From positions 1 through 64,000 of the forward strand of contig CAZPSH010000007.1 of the NCBI GenBank assembly GCA_964589625.1: a stretch of 64,000 nt of DNA, in the 5' to 3' direction. Origin of the DNA: JBFLVU01 sp964589625. GTDB lineage: Bacteria > Acidobacteriota > UBA4820 > DSQY01. The notes under the pieces were generated by a model. The model was given only the letters and a program-made list of their open reading frames with translations. It made no database searches and had not been told where the DNA came from. Shown here in pieces: positions 1-8,251 of this stretch (positions are counted from its first letter, which is position 1; each line of letters opens with the position of its first letter). The position numbers and the translations under genes are program-made.

Positions 1-31
1 GTCCCCCCTTCGGCACCATGAAGCATCCCCG

Positions 32-53
32 GCGGGCGCCCCAAGGCGCCCGC
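32..53. other. GC-rich hairpin upstream of pstS
   Basis: A perfect 9-bp stem (GCGGGCGCC, loop CCAA, GGCGCCCGC). No T-run follows, so it is not a classic intrinsic terminator. It may end a gene lying before the window or be a structured leader. No gene is visible in bases 1-150. Confidence 0.4.
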
Positions 54-74
54 TCGGGGCTCGAGCGGGGGCAC

Positions 75-104
75 TGTTGCCATCTCGCAACAATCTGCTA
101 ATCT
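75..104 (+). promoter_or_regulatory. Candidate pstS promoter with operator-like dyad
   Basis: A -35-like TTGCCA (77-82) and a weak -10 TAATCT (99-104) are 16 bp apart. A perfect dyad TGTTGC-N6-GCAACA (75-92) lies over the -35. Pst operons are usually phosphate-controlled through PhoB, but this does not match the PhoB box I know, so the binding factor is unknown. The hexamer calls are by eye. Confidence 0.4.
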
Positions 105-150
105 GGCGGCAATCAAACCGGTCGAGGATGAATATTTCGCGGGGGCTTTC

Positions 151-1188
151 ATGCAGAGACGGTTGGCTTGGTCCGCGGCGGTCATGGCGGCTGCGACCCT
201 CTTTTCCGCTTGGGCCGCCGGCACCTTCAGCGGCGCGGGTGCGACCTTCCCTTACCCCCTCTACGCCCGCTGGTCCCACGCGTACCGCGCCCTCACCGGC
301 TCGACTTTCAACTACCAGTCCATCGGTTCGGGCGGAGGCATCCTTCAGATTCAACGCGGCACCGTAGACTACGGCGCCTCCGAGTATCCACTCGCGCCCA
401 GTGACCTTGACCGGCACGGTCTGGTCCAATTCCCCATGGTGGTGGGCGTAGTCGTTCCGGTGGTCCACCTTCCGGGAACCGACCCGAGACCCGTAAGGCT
501 GACCCCCGAACTTCTTGCCGAGATCTTTCTAGGCCGTGTGGCGCGCTGGAACAACCCCCGAATCAAGGCGCTCAATCCGGGGATGGACCTCCCCGACCTG
601 GCCGTGGGAATTGTGGCTCGTGCCGATGGATCCGGAACGACCTGGCTCTTCACGCGATACCTATCCAGGGTTCATCCAGGATTCGCATCCCACGTTGGGG
701 TGGGACCCTCTGTCAAGTGGCCTTCCGGCATAGCGGCAAAGGGGAATGAGGGCGTTGCCTCCTACGTTCGGGAGGTTGCCGGTGCCGTTGGATACGTGGA
801 ATACGCGTACGCGTTGCAGAGCGGCCTGCGGGTCGTCGCACTTGAAACCCCTGGAGGCACCTTCGTCGAGCCGAATCGGGATTCGGTCCGCGCCGCCCTC
901 GGGCGAGAGGACTGGGCTTCGGGTCCCGGCTTCGAGCTCGACCTCATGGACAACACGGGGCCCGGAGGGTGGCCCATCCTGGGAGCCTCCTACATCCTCC
1001 TGCCGCGGGAGCACAAGGATCCCTCCAAAGGCCGTGCGCTTCTGAGCTACTTCAGATGGTGCCTCCGCGAGGGGGCCAAGGCAGCCGAAGACCTCAACTA
1101 CTTCCCCCTCCCCATGAAGGTAGTGGACCGGGTGGAAGACCATTGGAAGAAAAACGTCCGCTCCGGCGGCCGGGCGATCTGGCCCTAG
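151..1188 (+). CDS. pstS: Phosphate ABC transporter, periplasmic phosphate-binding protein PstS
   Basis: Captures inorganic phosphate in the periplasm and delivers it to PstCA. A signal peptide covers roughly the first 23 residues (MQRR, then a hydrophobic stretch ending near AWAA). It is followed by the family motif GAGATFPYPLY and the phosphate loop QSIGSGGG. At 345 residues it has the normal PstS length. The usual VDFGASD segment reads VDYGASE, a conservative change. It is the first gene of pstSCAB-phoU, 20 bp before pstC. The ATG is preceded by a purine-rich GGGGG stretch. The assignment is firm. Confidence 0.97.
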   Translation: MQRRLAWSAAVMAAATLFSAWAAGTFSGAGATFPYPLYARWSHAYRALTGSTFNYQSIGSGGGILQIQRGTVDYGASEYPLAPSDLDRHGLVQFPMVVGVVVPVVHLPGTDPRPVRLTPELLAEIFLGRVARWNNPRIKALNPGMDLPDLAVGIVARADGSGTTWLFTRYLSRVHPGFASHVGVGPSVKWPSGIAAKGNEGVASYVREVAGAVGYVEYAYALQSGLRVVALETPGGTFVEPNRDSVRAALGREDWASGPGFELDLMDNTGPGGWPILGASYILLPREHKDPSKGRALLSYFRWCLREGAKAAEDLNYFPLPMKVVDRVEDHWKKNVRSGGRAIWP

Positions 1189-1208
1189 ACACCGTGGGGG
1201 GAGGGATC

Positions 1209-2201
1209 ATGTCGACCGGTTCGAACCAAGCGGCTCCACCCTCGGCCAGAGGAAATCGGGCGGACGCGGGCACGAAGCACCGAAACGCCATGGATACCCT
1301 CTTTCGCGGGACGAGCATGGCCTTCGCCGTTCTCGTGCTGGTCATCCTGGGCGCCATCCTCCTCGTTCTCCTCTTCCAGTCCTCCGAGGCGTTCCTTCGA
1401 TTCGGCCCCTCTTTCCTGTGGTCGAGCGACTGGGATCCGGTCCGCGACCTGTACGGAGCGCTGCCTTCGGCGTACGGGACCGTCGTCTCGTCACTCATCG
1501 CGATCCTCATCGCGGGACCGGTGGGCATCGGCGTGGCCGTGTTCCTCACGGAGATGGCCCCCCCGTGGCTGTCGAGGCCCGTGGGGCTCGGGATCGAACT
1601 TCTCGCCGCGATCCCCAGCATCATTTACGGGATGTGGGGCCTTTTCGTGCTCGCGCCCTGGCTGAACCGGGTTTTCTACGCACAGCTCCAGGAACACTTC
1701 GGCTTTCTGCCGCTCTTCAAGGGACCTTCGCTCGGCATCAGCATGCTCACCGGCGGTCTGATTCTCGCCGTGATGATCCTGCCCTTCATCGCGTCCGTCA
1801 CGCGCGACGTGTTCCGCCTCATCCCTCCCATGCTCAAGGAGTCGGCCTACGGCCTGGGTTCGACGACGTGGGAGGTCATCCGAAACGTGGTGATCCCGTA
1901 CGGGAGATCGGGGATCGTCGGAGCCATCTTCCTGGGTCTCGGGCGCGCCCTCGGTGAGACCATGGCCGTGACTTTCGTGATCGGCAACTCCCACGTCATC
2001 TCCGCGTCCCTTCTCAGCCCCTCCAACACCATTTCCTCGACGCTCGCGAACGAGTTTGCCGAGGCTACCACGCCCCTTCACGTGTCGAGCCTCGTGGCCC
2101 TTGGCCTCATTTTGTTCCTGATCACGACGCTCATTCTCTCCTTGGCCAAGTTCCTCCTGTGGAGGATGGAGAAGGCCCTGCCGGGAGGGTCCAAGCGATG
2201 A
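1209..2201 (+). CDS. pstC: Phosphate ABC transporter permease PstC
   Basis: Inner-membrane permease that pairs with PstA to form the phosphate channel. The reading frame is open further upstream into pstS, but the ATG at 1209 follows GGGGGAGGG and gives a 330-residue protein of normal length. There is a cytoplasmic N-terminus of about 35 residues, then about six membrane helices. The conserved loop for the ATPase is present (ESAYGLGSTTWEVI) along with the GRALGETMAV motif. Its stop codon overlaps the pstA start as ATGA, implying translational coupling. Confidence 0.96.
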   Translation: MSTGSNQAAPPSARGNRADAGTKHRNAMDTLFRGTSMAFAVLVLVILGAILLVLLFQSSEAFLRFGPSFLWSSDWDPVRDLYGALPSAYGTVVSSLIAILIAGPVGIGVAVFLTEMAPPWLSRPVGLGIELLAAIPSIIYGMWGLFVLAPWLNRVFYAQLQEHFGFLPLFKGPSLGISMLTGGLILAVMILPFIASVTRDVFRLIPPMLKESAYGLGSTTWEVIRNVVIPYGRSGIVGAIFLGLGRALGETMAVTFVIGNSHVISASLLSPSNTISSTLANEFAEATTPLHVSSLVALGLILFLITTLILSLAKFLLWRMEKALPGGSKR

Positions 2202-3064
2202 TCCCGCGGGGGATGAAGTACGTCCGGCGCAAGGCGATGAACTGGGGGATGCTGGCCCTCTCCGGGACGTCGGCCGTCTTCGGTCTTTTTTTCCTCTTCT
2301 GGATTCTGGGGGTCGTCCTGGCAAAGGGAGGGAGCGCCCTGGACTTGGACTTCTTCTCGAAGCTCCCGACCCCGCCTGGCGTGGAGGGAGGCGGCATGGC
2401 CAACGGCATCGTGGGCACGCTCCTGCTCACCGTTCTGGCCACCGCCATCGGGGTGCCGTGCGGGCTCTTCGCGGGCACCTACCTCGCGGAATACGGACGG
2501 AACGGAGCCCTGGCCAACACCGTGAGGTTCATCAGCGACGTCCTCACGAGCGCTCCCTCCATCGTGATCGGCGTGTTCGTTTACGCCATCCTCGTCCGCC
2601 CGCTGAAGGGCTTCTCCGGACTCGCGGGCGGCGTGGCGCTGGCCTTCATCATGATCCCCGTCGTGACGAGAACCACGGAGGAGATGCTCCAGCTCGTGCC
2701 GAACGCCCTCCGGGAGGCCGCCCTCGCCCTGGGCGCCCCGTACTGGAAGGTCGTCGTGAACGTGTGCTACCGGAGGGTGCTCGGCGGCATGACCACCGGG
2801 ATCCTTCTGGCCATTGCGAGGGTGAGCGGCGAAACCGCCCCTTTGCTATTTACGGCGCTCAACAACCCCTACTGGAACTTCAATCCCATGTACCCCACGG
2901 GCACGCTGAACGTGACTCTCTTCAACTACGCCATGTCGCCCTACAATGACTGGCGCGCCCAGGCCTGGGGGGCCGCCTTCCTGATCACCCTATTCGTCCT
3001 GGTGGTCACGATCTTCGCGCGAATCGTGGTTTCGCGAACCCAGGCCGGGAGGACCCTGTCATGA
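2198..3064 (+). CDS. pstA: Phosphate ABC transporter permease PstA
   Basis: Second inner-membrane permease subunit, 288 residues with six predicted helices. The permease signature appears as REAALALGAPYWKVV, followed by the ARVSGETAPLLFT helix typical of PstA. An in-frame upstream start exists at 2159, but the ATG at 2198 overlaps the pstC stop (ATGA) and follows GGGAGGG, so it is preferred. Its own stop overlaps the pstB start by 4 bp. Confidence 0.96.
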   Translation: MIPRGMKYVRRKAMNWGMLALSGTSAVFGLFFLFWILGVVLAKGGSALDLDFFSKLPTPPGVEGGGMANGIVGTLLLTVLATAIGVPCGLFAGTYLAEYGRNGALANTVRFISDVLTSAPSIVIGVFVYAILVRPLKGFSGLAGGVALAFIMIPVVTRTTEEMLQLVPNALREAALALGAPYWKVVVNVCYRRVLGGMTTGILLAIARVSGETAPLLFTALNNPYWNFNPMYPTGTLNVTLFNYAMSPYNDWRAQAWGAAFLITLFVLVVTIFARIVVSRTQAGRTLS

Positions 3065-3888
3065 ACGAGATCCTGGTTTCCCCAGGCCTCCAGACCGCCC
3101 CCGCGGCTCCCGGGGAGGCTGCGCCGCGATTGCGCGACGTCCGCATCGACGTAAGACGCCTGAATTTCTATTACGGGACCCAGCAGGCCCTGCGGAACAT
3201 TGATCTCCCCATCCATTCCCAGGAGGTCACGGCCTTCATCGGCCCCTCGGGGTGCGGGAAATCCACGCTCATCCGGTGCTTCAACCGGATGTTCGACCTC
3301 TACCGGGGACAGCGCGCCGAGGGGGAAATCCTCCTGGACGGAAAGAACATCCTGGACCGGGACGTGGACGTAACCTCCCTGCGGGCCAGGGTGGGAATGG
3401 TCTTCCAGAAGCCCACGCCTTTTCCCATGTCCATCTTTGACAACGTGGCGTTCGGGATCCGGCTCTACGAGGACCTCCCCAAGTCGGAGCTGAGGGAGAG
3501 GGTGGAGGTTGCCCTCCGCCGGGCCGCCCTGTGGGAGGAAGTCAGGGACATCTTGGGCCACTCGGGGATGAGCCTCTCGGGGGGCCAGCAGCAGCGGTTG
3601 TGCATCGCCCGGGCCATCGCCGTGGAACCGGAAGTCCTGCTCATGGACGAGCCGGCCTCGGCGCTGGATCCAATCGCCACGGCCAAGATCGAGGAGCTCA
3701 TCGACCAACTCAAGGGACGGTACACCATCGTCATCGTCACGCACAACATGCAGCAGGCCGCCCGGGTCTCGGCCTTCACCGCCTTCCTTTACCTCGGGGA
3801 ACTCGTGGAATTTGGCGAGACCGAGAGGCTCTTCACGAATCCCGAACGGGGAAGGACCCGGGATTACCTTACGGGCCGCTTCGGCTGA
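3061..3888 (+). CDS. pstB: Phosphate ABC transporter ATP-binding protein PstB
   Basis: Cytoplasmic ATPase driving phosphate import. Walker A is GPSGCGKST (about residues 61-69), the ABC signature is LSGGQQQR and Walker B is LLMDEPASALDP. The switch His lies in VTHNMQQA. The protein has 275 residues, slightly long because of a roughly 25-residue Pro/Ala-rich N-terminal extension before the core. It overlaps pstA by 4 bp. The subfamily is clear from VGMVFQKPTPFPMSIFDNVA. Confidence 0.97.
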   Translation: MNEILVSPGLQTAPAAPGEAAPRLRDVRIDVRRLNFYYGTQQALRNIDLPIHSQEVTAFIGPSGCGKSTLIRCFNRMFDLYRGQRAEGEILLDGKNILDRDVDVTSLRARVGMVFQKPTPFPMSIFDNVAFGIRLYEDLPKSELRERVEVALRRAALWEEVRDILGHSGMSLSGGQQQRLCIARAIAVEPEVLLMDEPASALDPIATAKIEELIDQLKGRYTIVIVTHNMQQAARVSAFTAFLYLGELVEFGETERLFTNPERGRTRDYLTGRFG

Positions 3889-3942
3889 GCCGGGGCGAGC
3901 CTTTTGTGACGCTGGCCGGCCTGGTCCGGCGGGAGATTTTTT

Positions 3943-4599
3943 ATGGGTCGTGGAAGAGACGAGATTCAGCAACTCCTGGAGAGCATCGCGGCCATGGCCG
4001 ATGACGCGGGCAATTTGCTCAGGACGGCCTCTGAGTCGTTTCTGCGCTGCGACATGGAGGCCCTTCCGAAGATCCGGTCCGCGGAGCGGGCCCTGAACCG
4101 TCAGGAAATCGCCAACGACGCGCGGTGCCTGCGGATCCTCGCGCTGTACCAGCCCGAAGCGGACGACCTGAGGGGCGTGCTCATGGCGCTCAAGATCAAC
4201 AACGATCTCGAGCGCATCGGGGACCATGCCCTCAACGTGGCCGAGCGCGCCGAGCAGGTGGGCACATTCCCCTCCGCCTCCTCTATGGACATGTTCCGAA
4301 GGATGAGCGACGTCTGCCTGGCCATGCTGAGCGACGCCATCACGGCGTTCGTGGCCCGCGACACGGCGCTGGCCAAGAACGTCATCCGGCGGGACGACGA
4401 GGTGGACGAACTGCTTCAAAGGGCCATATCGGACGTCCTCTCCGAGAGGTGGTCCGAGCGGGCCCAGCGACAGACGGCCATCGCGCTGGTTTTCGCGGCC
4501 AAGGAGTTCGAGAGGATCGCCGACCTCTGCACCAACGTGGCCGAAGACGTGGTCTTTATGGCCGAGGGGACATCCCTCAAGCACCTCGGGAAGGTCTGA
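3943..4599 (+). CDS. phoU: Phosphate uptake regulator PhoU
   Basis: Regulates Pst transport and, where present, signalling by the PhoR kinase. The 218-residue all-helical protein carries two PhoU repeats (about residues 15-100 and 120-205). The metal-binding segments read NDLERIGDHALNVAE and FERIADLCTNVAED, both typical. It follows pstB by 54 bp, the usual operon end. No phoB or phoR gene is in the window, so the signalling partner is elsewhere or absent. The ATG at 3943 follows GGGAGA. Confidence 0.96.
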   Translation: MGRGRDEIQQLLESIAAMADDAGNLLRTASESFLRCDMEALPKIRSAERALNRQEIANDARCLRILALYQPEADDLRGVLMALKINNDLERIGDHALNVAERAEQVGTFPSASSMDMFRRMSDVCLAMLSDAITAFVARDTALAKNVIRRDDEVDELLQRAISDVLSERWSERAQRQTAIALVFAAKEFERIADLCTNVAEDVVFMAEGTSLKHLGKV

Positions 4600-4630
4600 C
4601 CCCGGGGGACTTCCCGGATCCCGCTTCCGG

Positions 4631-5824
4631 TCATATCCCCGAGAGGGCCTCCTCGAGGTCCCTCAGCAGGTCCTCCTTCGCCTCGCAGCCGACGGACAGG
4701 CGGACCAAGCCGTCCGTGATTCCCGCATCGAGCCGTTCCTGCTGCGACATGGCCGCGTGCGTCATGGAGGCCGGGTGCTGGATGAGGGTCTCCACGCCCC
4801 CGAGGGACACGGCCAGCGTGGCAAGGCGGACCCGCCCGAGGAGCCTCCGGCCGGCCTCCACCCCTCCGCGGAGCTCGAAGGAGATGAGGGAGCCGGGGCC
4901 CTCCGCCTGGCGCGCCATGATGTCCGCCCCGGCGAAACCGGGAAGGCCCGGATACCGCACCCAGGCGACGGCGGGATGCGCCTGGAGCATGGCCGCCACG
5001 GCCCGTGCGCTCTCCTGGGCGGCCCTCACCCGGAGGGCCAGGGTCTTGACCCCCCTCAACACCAGCCAGGCCTGGTGGGGATCCATGGTGCCTCCCAAAT
5101 AGTGGAGGACGGATCGGACCCTCTTCCAAAGGATCTCGTCGCGGAAGACCAGGATGCCTCCAACGACGTCCGAATGCCCGTTCAGAAACTTCGTCACGGA
5201 GTGAAGAACCGCGTCCGCTCCATGGCGGAGGGGCTTCTGCAGCACCGGACTCATGAAGGTGTTGTCCACCACGAGGAGTGCCCCGGCGCCGTGTGCGATC
5301 TCGGCCGCCCGAGCGATGTCGGTGACGGCCAGGGTCGGGTTGGCTGGGGTTTCCAAGAAGACCACTCGCGTGGAGCCGGTCACCGCCCGCCGGAGGGCGT
5401 CGGCGTCGCTCGTGTCCACGAAGGTCGCGGCGACGCCGAAGCGGCTGAAGTCGCGGGCCAGTACGAGCCGGGAGGGTCCGTACACGGAATCGCCGCAAAC
5501 CACGTGGTCTCCCGCCGAGAGCAGGGCGAAGAAGATCGTGGAGACGGCGGCCATGCCCGAGGAGGTGGCGAGGGAGAAACTCCCCTCCTCCAGGGCCGCC
5601 ACGTTGTCCTCGAGCATCCGGACCGTCGGGTTCCCCATCCGCGTGTAGATATAGCCGGCATCCTTCCCCGCGAAACGCGACGCGCCCTGGTCGGCGCTTG
5701 CGAAGGCGAAGGTCGATGTTTGGAAGATGGGGGGCGCCACCGCGCCGTAGGTGGGGTCAGGATCCTGGCCTGCGTGGATGCAGAGCGTATCGGCGGCGAG
5801 GTCTTTCCTTCCGGACCGCGTCAT
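4631..5824 (-). CDS. PLP-dependent trans-sulfuration enzyme (methionine gamma-lyase / cystathionine gamma-synthase family)
   Basis: Cys/Met metabolism PLP enzyme of 397 residues, the family's usual size, acting on sulfur amino acids in the cytosol. It shows the YTRMGNPT phosphate-binding motif near residues 59-66, the PLP aspartate in VVDNTFMSP and the Schiff-base lysine in SVTKFLNGHSD. The segment where authentic methionine gamma-lyases carry a catalytic Cys (YGCTF) reads VYGPSR here. A cystathionine gamma-lyase or synthase, or O-acetylhomoserine sulfhydrylase, activity is therefore equally possible. It converges on phoU with a 31-bp gap. Confidence 0.9.
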   Translation of the reverse strand: MTRSGRKDLAADTLCIHAGQDPDPTYGAVAPPIFQTSTFAFASADQGASRFAGKDAGYIYTRMGNPTVRMLEDNVAALEEGSFSLATSSGMAAVSTIFFALLSAGDHVVCGDSVYGPSRLVLARDFSRFGVAATFVDTSDADALRRAVTGSTRVVFLETPANPTLAVTDIARAAEIAHGAGALLVVDNTFMSPVLQKPLRHGADAVLHSVTKFLNGHSDVVGGILVFRDEILWKRVRSVLHYLGGTMDPHQAWLVLRGVKTLALRVRAAQESARAVAAMLQAHPAVAWVRYPGLPGFAGADIMARQAEGPGSLISFELRGGVEAGRRLLGRVRLATLAVSLGGVETLIQHPASMTHAAMSQQERLDAGITDGLVRLSVGCEAKEDLLRDLEEALSGI

Positions 5825-5870
5825 GGGGTCTCCTTCGGTGCGGGGGCTGGATGCCTCCCGCGAAGGCGGA

Positions 5871-5876
5871 ATTGTA
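5871..5876 (-). promoter_or_regulatory. -10-like TACAAT upstream of the trans-sulfuration enzyme gene
   Basis: Read on the minus strand, TACAAT matches five of six bases of the sigma-70 -10 box and lies 47 bp before the start codon at 5824. I see no convincing -35. It lies inside the short dyad TTGTACAA. A weak call by eye. Confidence 0.35.
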
Positions 5877-5915
5877 CAACGAATCGGACCGGTACCGGCT
5901 CCACTCTAAGCGGCA

Positions 5916-7610
5916 TCAGGTGGGTTCCAACCCCTTGAGGCGCGAGACCGCCGTGCCCATGCACAAGACGACCAGGGCCAGGCTTACGGCGCCCACCTGC
6001 ATGGCGGCCCCGGCGAAGTCCGCCTCAGGACCCCGCCCGACAAGGTGGGCGTAGTAGCGGTAGACGGGCCGCGCCGAAAGGACGAGGACGACGCCCACGT
6101 AGAGCAGGGAGAGGAACATGTAGGTGAGCCCCCAGGCGCTCATGACGGCCTTGGCCGGATTGCGCGCGTCGAAGACCGGCGCGACGCATCCCAGGCACAG
6201 AGCCAGGGCGGCCAGGGCCAGCGAGGAGGCCATGGCGAGGAACAGCGTGTAGTGCAGGGCCTCGCCCCGCACGCCCAGATACCGGTTCGACCCGTACAGG
6301 GCGCAGGACGCCAGCACGGAAAGGGGCACGGCGGTGAAGAGGTATTTGGCCCACAGGTAGGAGCCCACGCCCAGAGGGAGGGCTCGGGAGGCAAAATACG
6401 CCTTCCCCTCGGAGGAAACGGCCGTGAACGCGAACCGGCCCGCCACCGAGGCCACGATAAGCCCCAGGGTGGCCAGGTTCCAGTAGGAGACGGCCACCTT
6501 GAGGACCGCCACTTCCTGTGGAAGAAGGCGCACGTTGAACAGGTAGATGACCACCAGGGCCGCTAGGATGATGAGCTGTCCCCACTGGGTGGGATCGCGG
6601 AAAAAGAGGAGGAGGTCCCTGCGCAAGACCGCCCGGGAGACACGACCGGCCGGAGCCAACGATACGGCCGCCCCAACGAGGGCAAGGGCCACACGGGACG
6701 GAGCTGCTCCGGGGCGCAGCCCCCCCTGCTCCTGGGCCCTCCCGTACCCCCTCGCGTGGAGGAGGCGGAGAAGGACCCCGAGAAAGACCAAGCTGGCCGA
6801 CGCGAGGCTCGCCAGCCGCACCAGGCTTGGCAGAGCCCTGCCCCACCGGCCATCGGCCCCGTAGACGATCAGCGAGGCCAGCCACGTGGAGGGAAGGAGG
6901 CGCTCGCTGGGCATGGCAATGGAGCCCAGAACGTCCGCGACTTGGAGGCTCGTGGCCGGATTCAGCAAGGCCTCGGGTCGTGCCAGGCGAAAGAGGACGA
7001 CCAGGAGGCACAGCATGACCACGGTGAGCACGGTGAGCACCTGGTGGAGCCTCCGGGCGGGGAAAAACCGCGCCATGAGAACCGTGAAGGAAATCCCCCA
7101 GGCCAGGGGCGTCGCGAGGTACAGGAGGAGGCCGATCAGGTCCAGCGCCAGGACAGACGGATTTTGGCTCTGAAGGCTCCAGTAGGCCGCCGCGACGGGA
7201 ATGAGGAGGAGGGCCACCATGTAGGAGGCGCTCGCCGCCGCCTCCAGGGAACGGTATGCCCGGATGCCTCCCCGCCCCACGGGAAGGGGAAGAAGGAGCG
7301 AAAGGTCCTCGTCCAGGTATAGAAAGGACAGGGCGCTCACGGAGGCCGAGAAGAGAAGGAGGGTGAACGTCGTCAGGAGAACCAGCCCCATGAGCTTGGC
7401 TGCCAGGGCGGCGAGCAGGGCGGCGGGAACCTCTTCCGTGGCCAAAAGGTTCTCGAAGATGCGCCGAAAGAAAAGGAAATCGGCCGCAAGGAAGCTCGCC
7501 CCCAGGACGACGAAGCCCACTCCGAAGACCCCAGCCGAAGGCCGGAGCGGCCAAAGCTGGTGAAGAGCCATGGCGATCCGGCATCGCAGGAGGAGCAGGG
7601 GTCCCCTCAC
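5916..7610 (-). CDS. Putative ABC exporter permease (PutABCexp-like polytopic membrane protein)
   Basis: A very hydrophobic 564-residue protein with about 12-14 predicted membrane helices, resembling the putative ABC-exporter family common in Acidobacteriota and Firmicutes. The motif RDLLLFFRDPTQWGQ between the two halves is typical of these permeases. The frame is open far upstream through pcm. The GTG at 7610, overlapping the pcm stop as GTGA and preceded by GGGAGGGG, is the best start and gives an N-terminus MRGPLLLLRCR; an ATG at 7571 is an alternative. No ATPase gene is adjacent, so substrate and partner are unknown. Confidence 0.75.
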   Translation of the reverse strand: MRGPLLLLRCRIAMALHQLWPLRPSAGVFGVGFVVLGASFLAADFLFFRRIFENLLATEEVPAALLAALAAKLMGLVLLTTFTLLLFSASVSALSFLYLDEDLSLLLPLPVGRGGIRAYRSLEAAASASYMVALLLIPVAAAYWSLQSQNPSVLALDLIGLLLYLATPLAWGISFTVLMARFFPARRLHQVLTVLTVVMLCLLVVLFRLARPEALLNPATSLQVADVLGSIAMPSERLLPSTWLASLIVYGADGRWGRALPSLVRLASLASASLVFLGVLLRLLHARGYGRAQEQGGLRPGAAPSRVALALVGAAVSLAPAGRVSRAVLRRDLLLFFRDPTQWGQLIILAALVVIYLFNVRLLPQEVAVLKVAVSYWNLATLGLIVASVAGRFAFTAVSSEGKAYFASRALPLGVGSYLWAKYLFTAVPLSVLASCALYGSNRYLGVRGEALHYTLFLAMASSLALAALALCLGCVAPVFDARNPAKAVMSAWGLTYMFLSLLYVGVVLVLSARPVYRYYAHLVGRGPEADFAGAAMQVGAVSLALVVLCMGTAVSRLKGLEPT

Positions 7611-8251
7611 CGCCCCTCCCCGAAGTCGCCCAGGAGCGGAACAAAGACGCACCGGTCTTTCCACTCGAAGTCGAAGGCGCCCGAGTGCCTCCGAGTGATC
7701 TTCAGGAGTGCCTGTCCCCCGCCCTCCCGGACGGGCGCCAGAACCATTCCCCCCGGCGCCACCTGCTCGAGGAGTGGCGGGGGGACGGCCGGACAGCAGG
7801 CCGACACGAGGATGCGGTTGAAGGGGGCCTCCTCCCGCCATCCGTACCCTCCGTCCCCGATGCGGAGCGGAATCCCTGGGAATCCGGCGGCTTGGCAGTT
7901 GTCCGCGAGGCGGCGGGCCAGACCGGGGTGCCACTCGATCCCGAAGGCGCGCGCGCCCATGGCCGTCAGGAGAGCCAGGACGTACCCCGATCCCGACCCT
8001 ACTTCCAGCACCCTCATGCCCGGGCGGACCAGAAGGGCTTCCAGCATCAGGGCCACCATGAACGGCTGGCTCACGGTCTGGCCCAGGCCGATGGACACCG
8101 GGTGGTCTCCGTGAGCCCCTCCCTCGGCTCCCGGCGGTACGAAGTGGCGCCGGTCCACCCGGAGAAAGGCGCCCAACACTCGCCTGGATCGGATCCCCCT
8201 CCCCGCGAGTTGCCTCCTCACCATCTCCCGGTTCGATGGGGAGCATCTCAC
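7607..8251 (-). CDS. pcm: Protein-L-isoaspartate O-methyltransferase
   Basis: Methylates isoaspartyl residues in aged proteins using S-adenosylmethionine, allowing repair. The 214-residue protein contains the family segment IGLGQTVSQPFMVALM and the SAM-binding glycine motif LEVGSGSGYVLALL. The acidic loop reads GIEWHP. The GTG at 8251 overlaps the MFS stop (GTGA) and has a GGAGG seven bases upstream; the ATG at 8224 has a poor ribosome site. It sits between two membrane transporter genes in a three-gene overlapping operon. Confidence 0.92.
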   Translation of the reverse strand: MRCSPSNREMVRRQLAGRGIRSRRVLGAFLRVDRRHFVPPGAEGGAHGDHPVSIGLGQTVSQPFMVALMLEALLVRPGMRVLEVGSGSGYVLALLTAMGARAFGIEWHPGLARRLADNCQAAGFPGIPLRIGDGGYGWREEAPFNRILVSACCPAVPPPLLEQVAPGGMVLAPVREGGGQALLKITRRHSGAFDFEWKDRCVFVPLLGDFGEGR

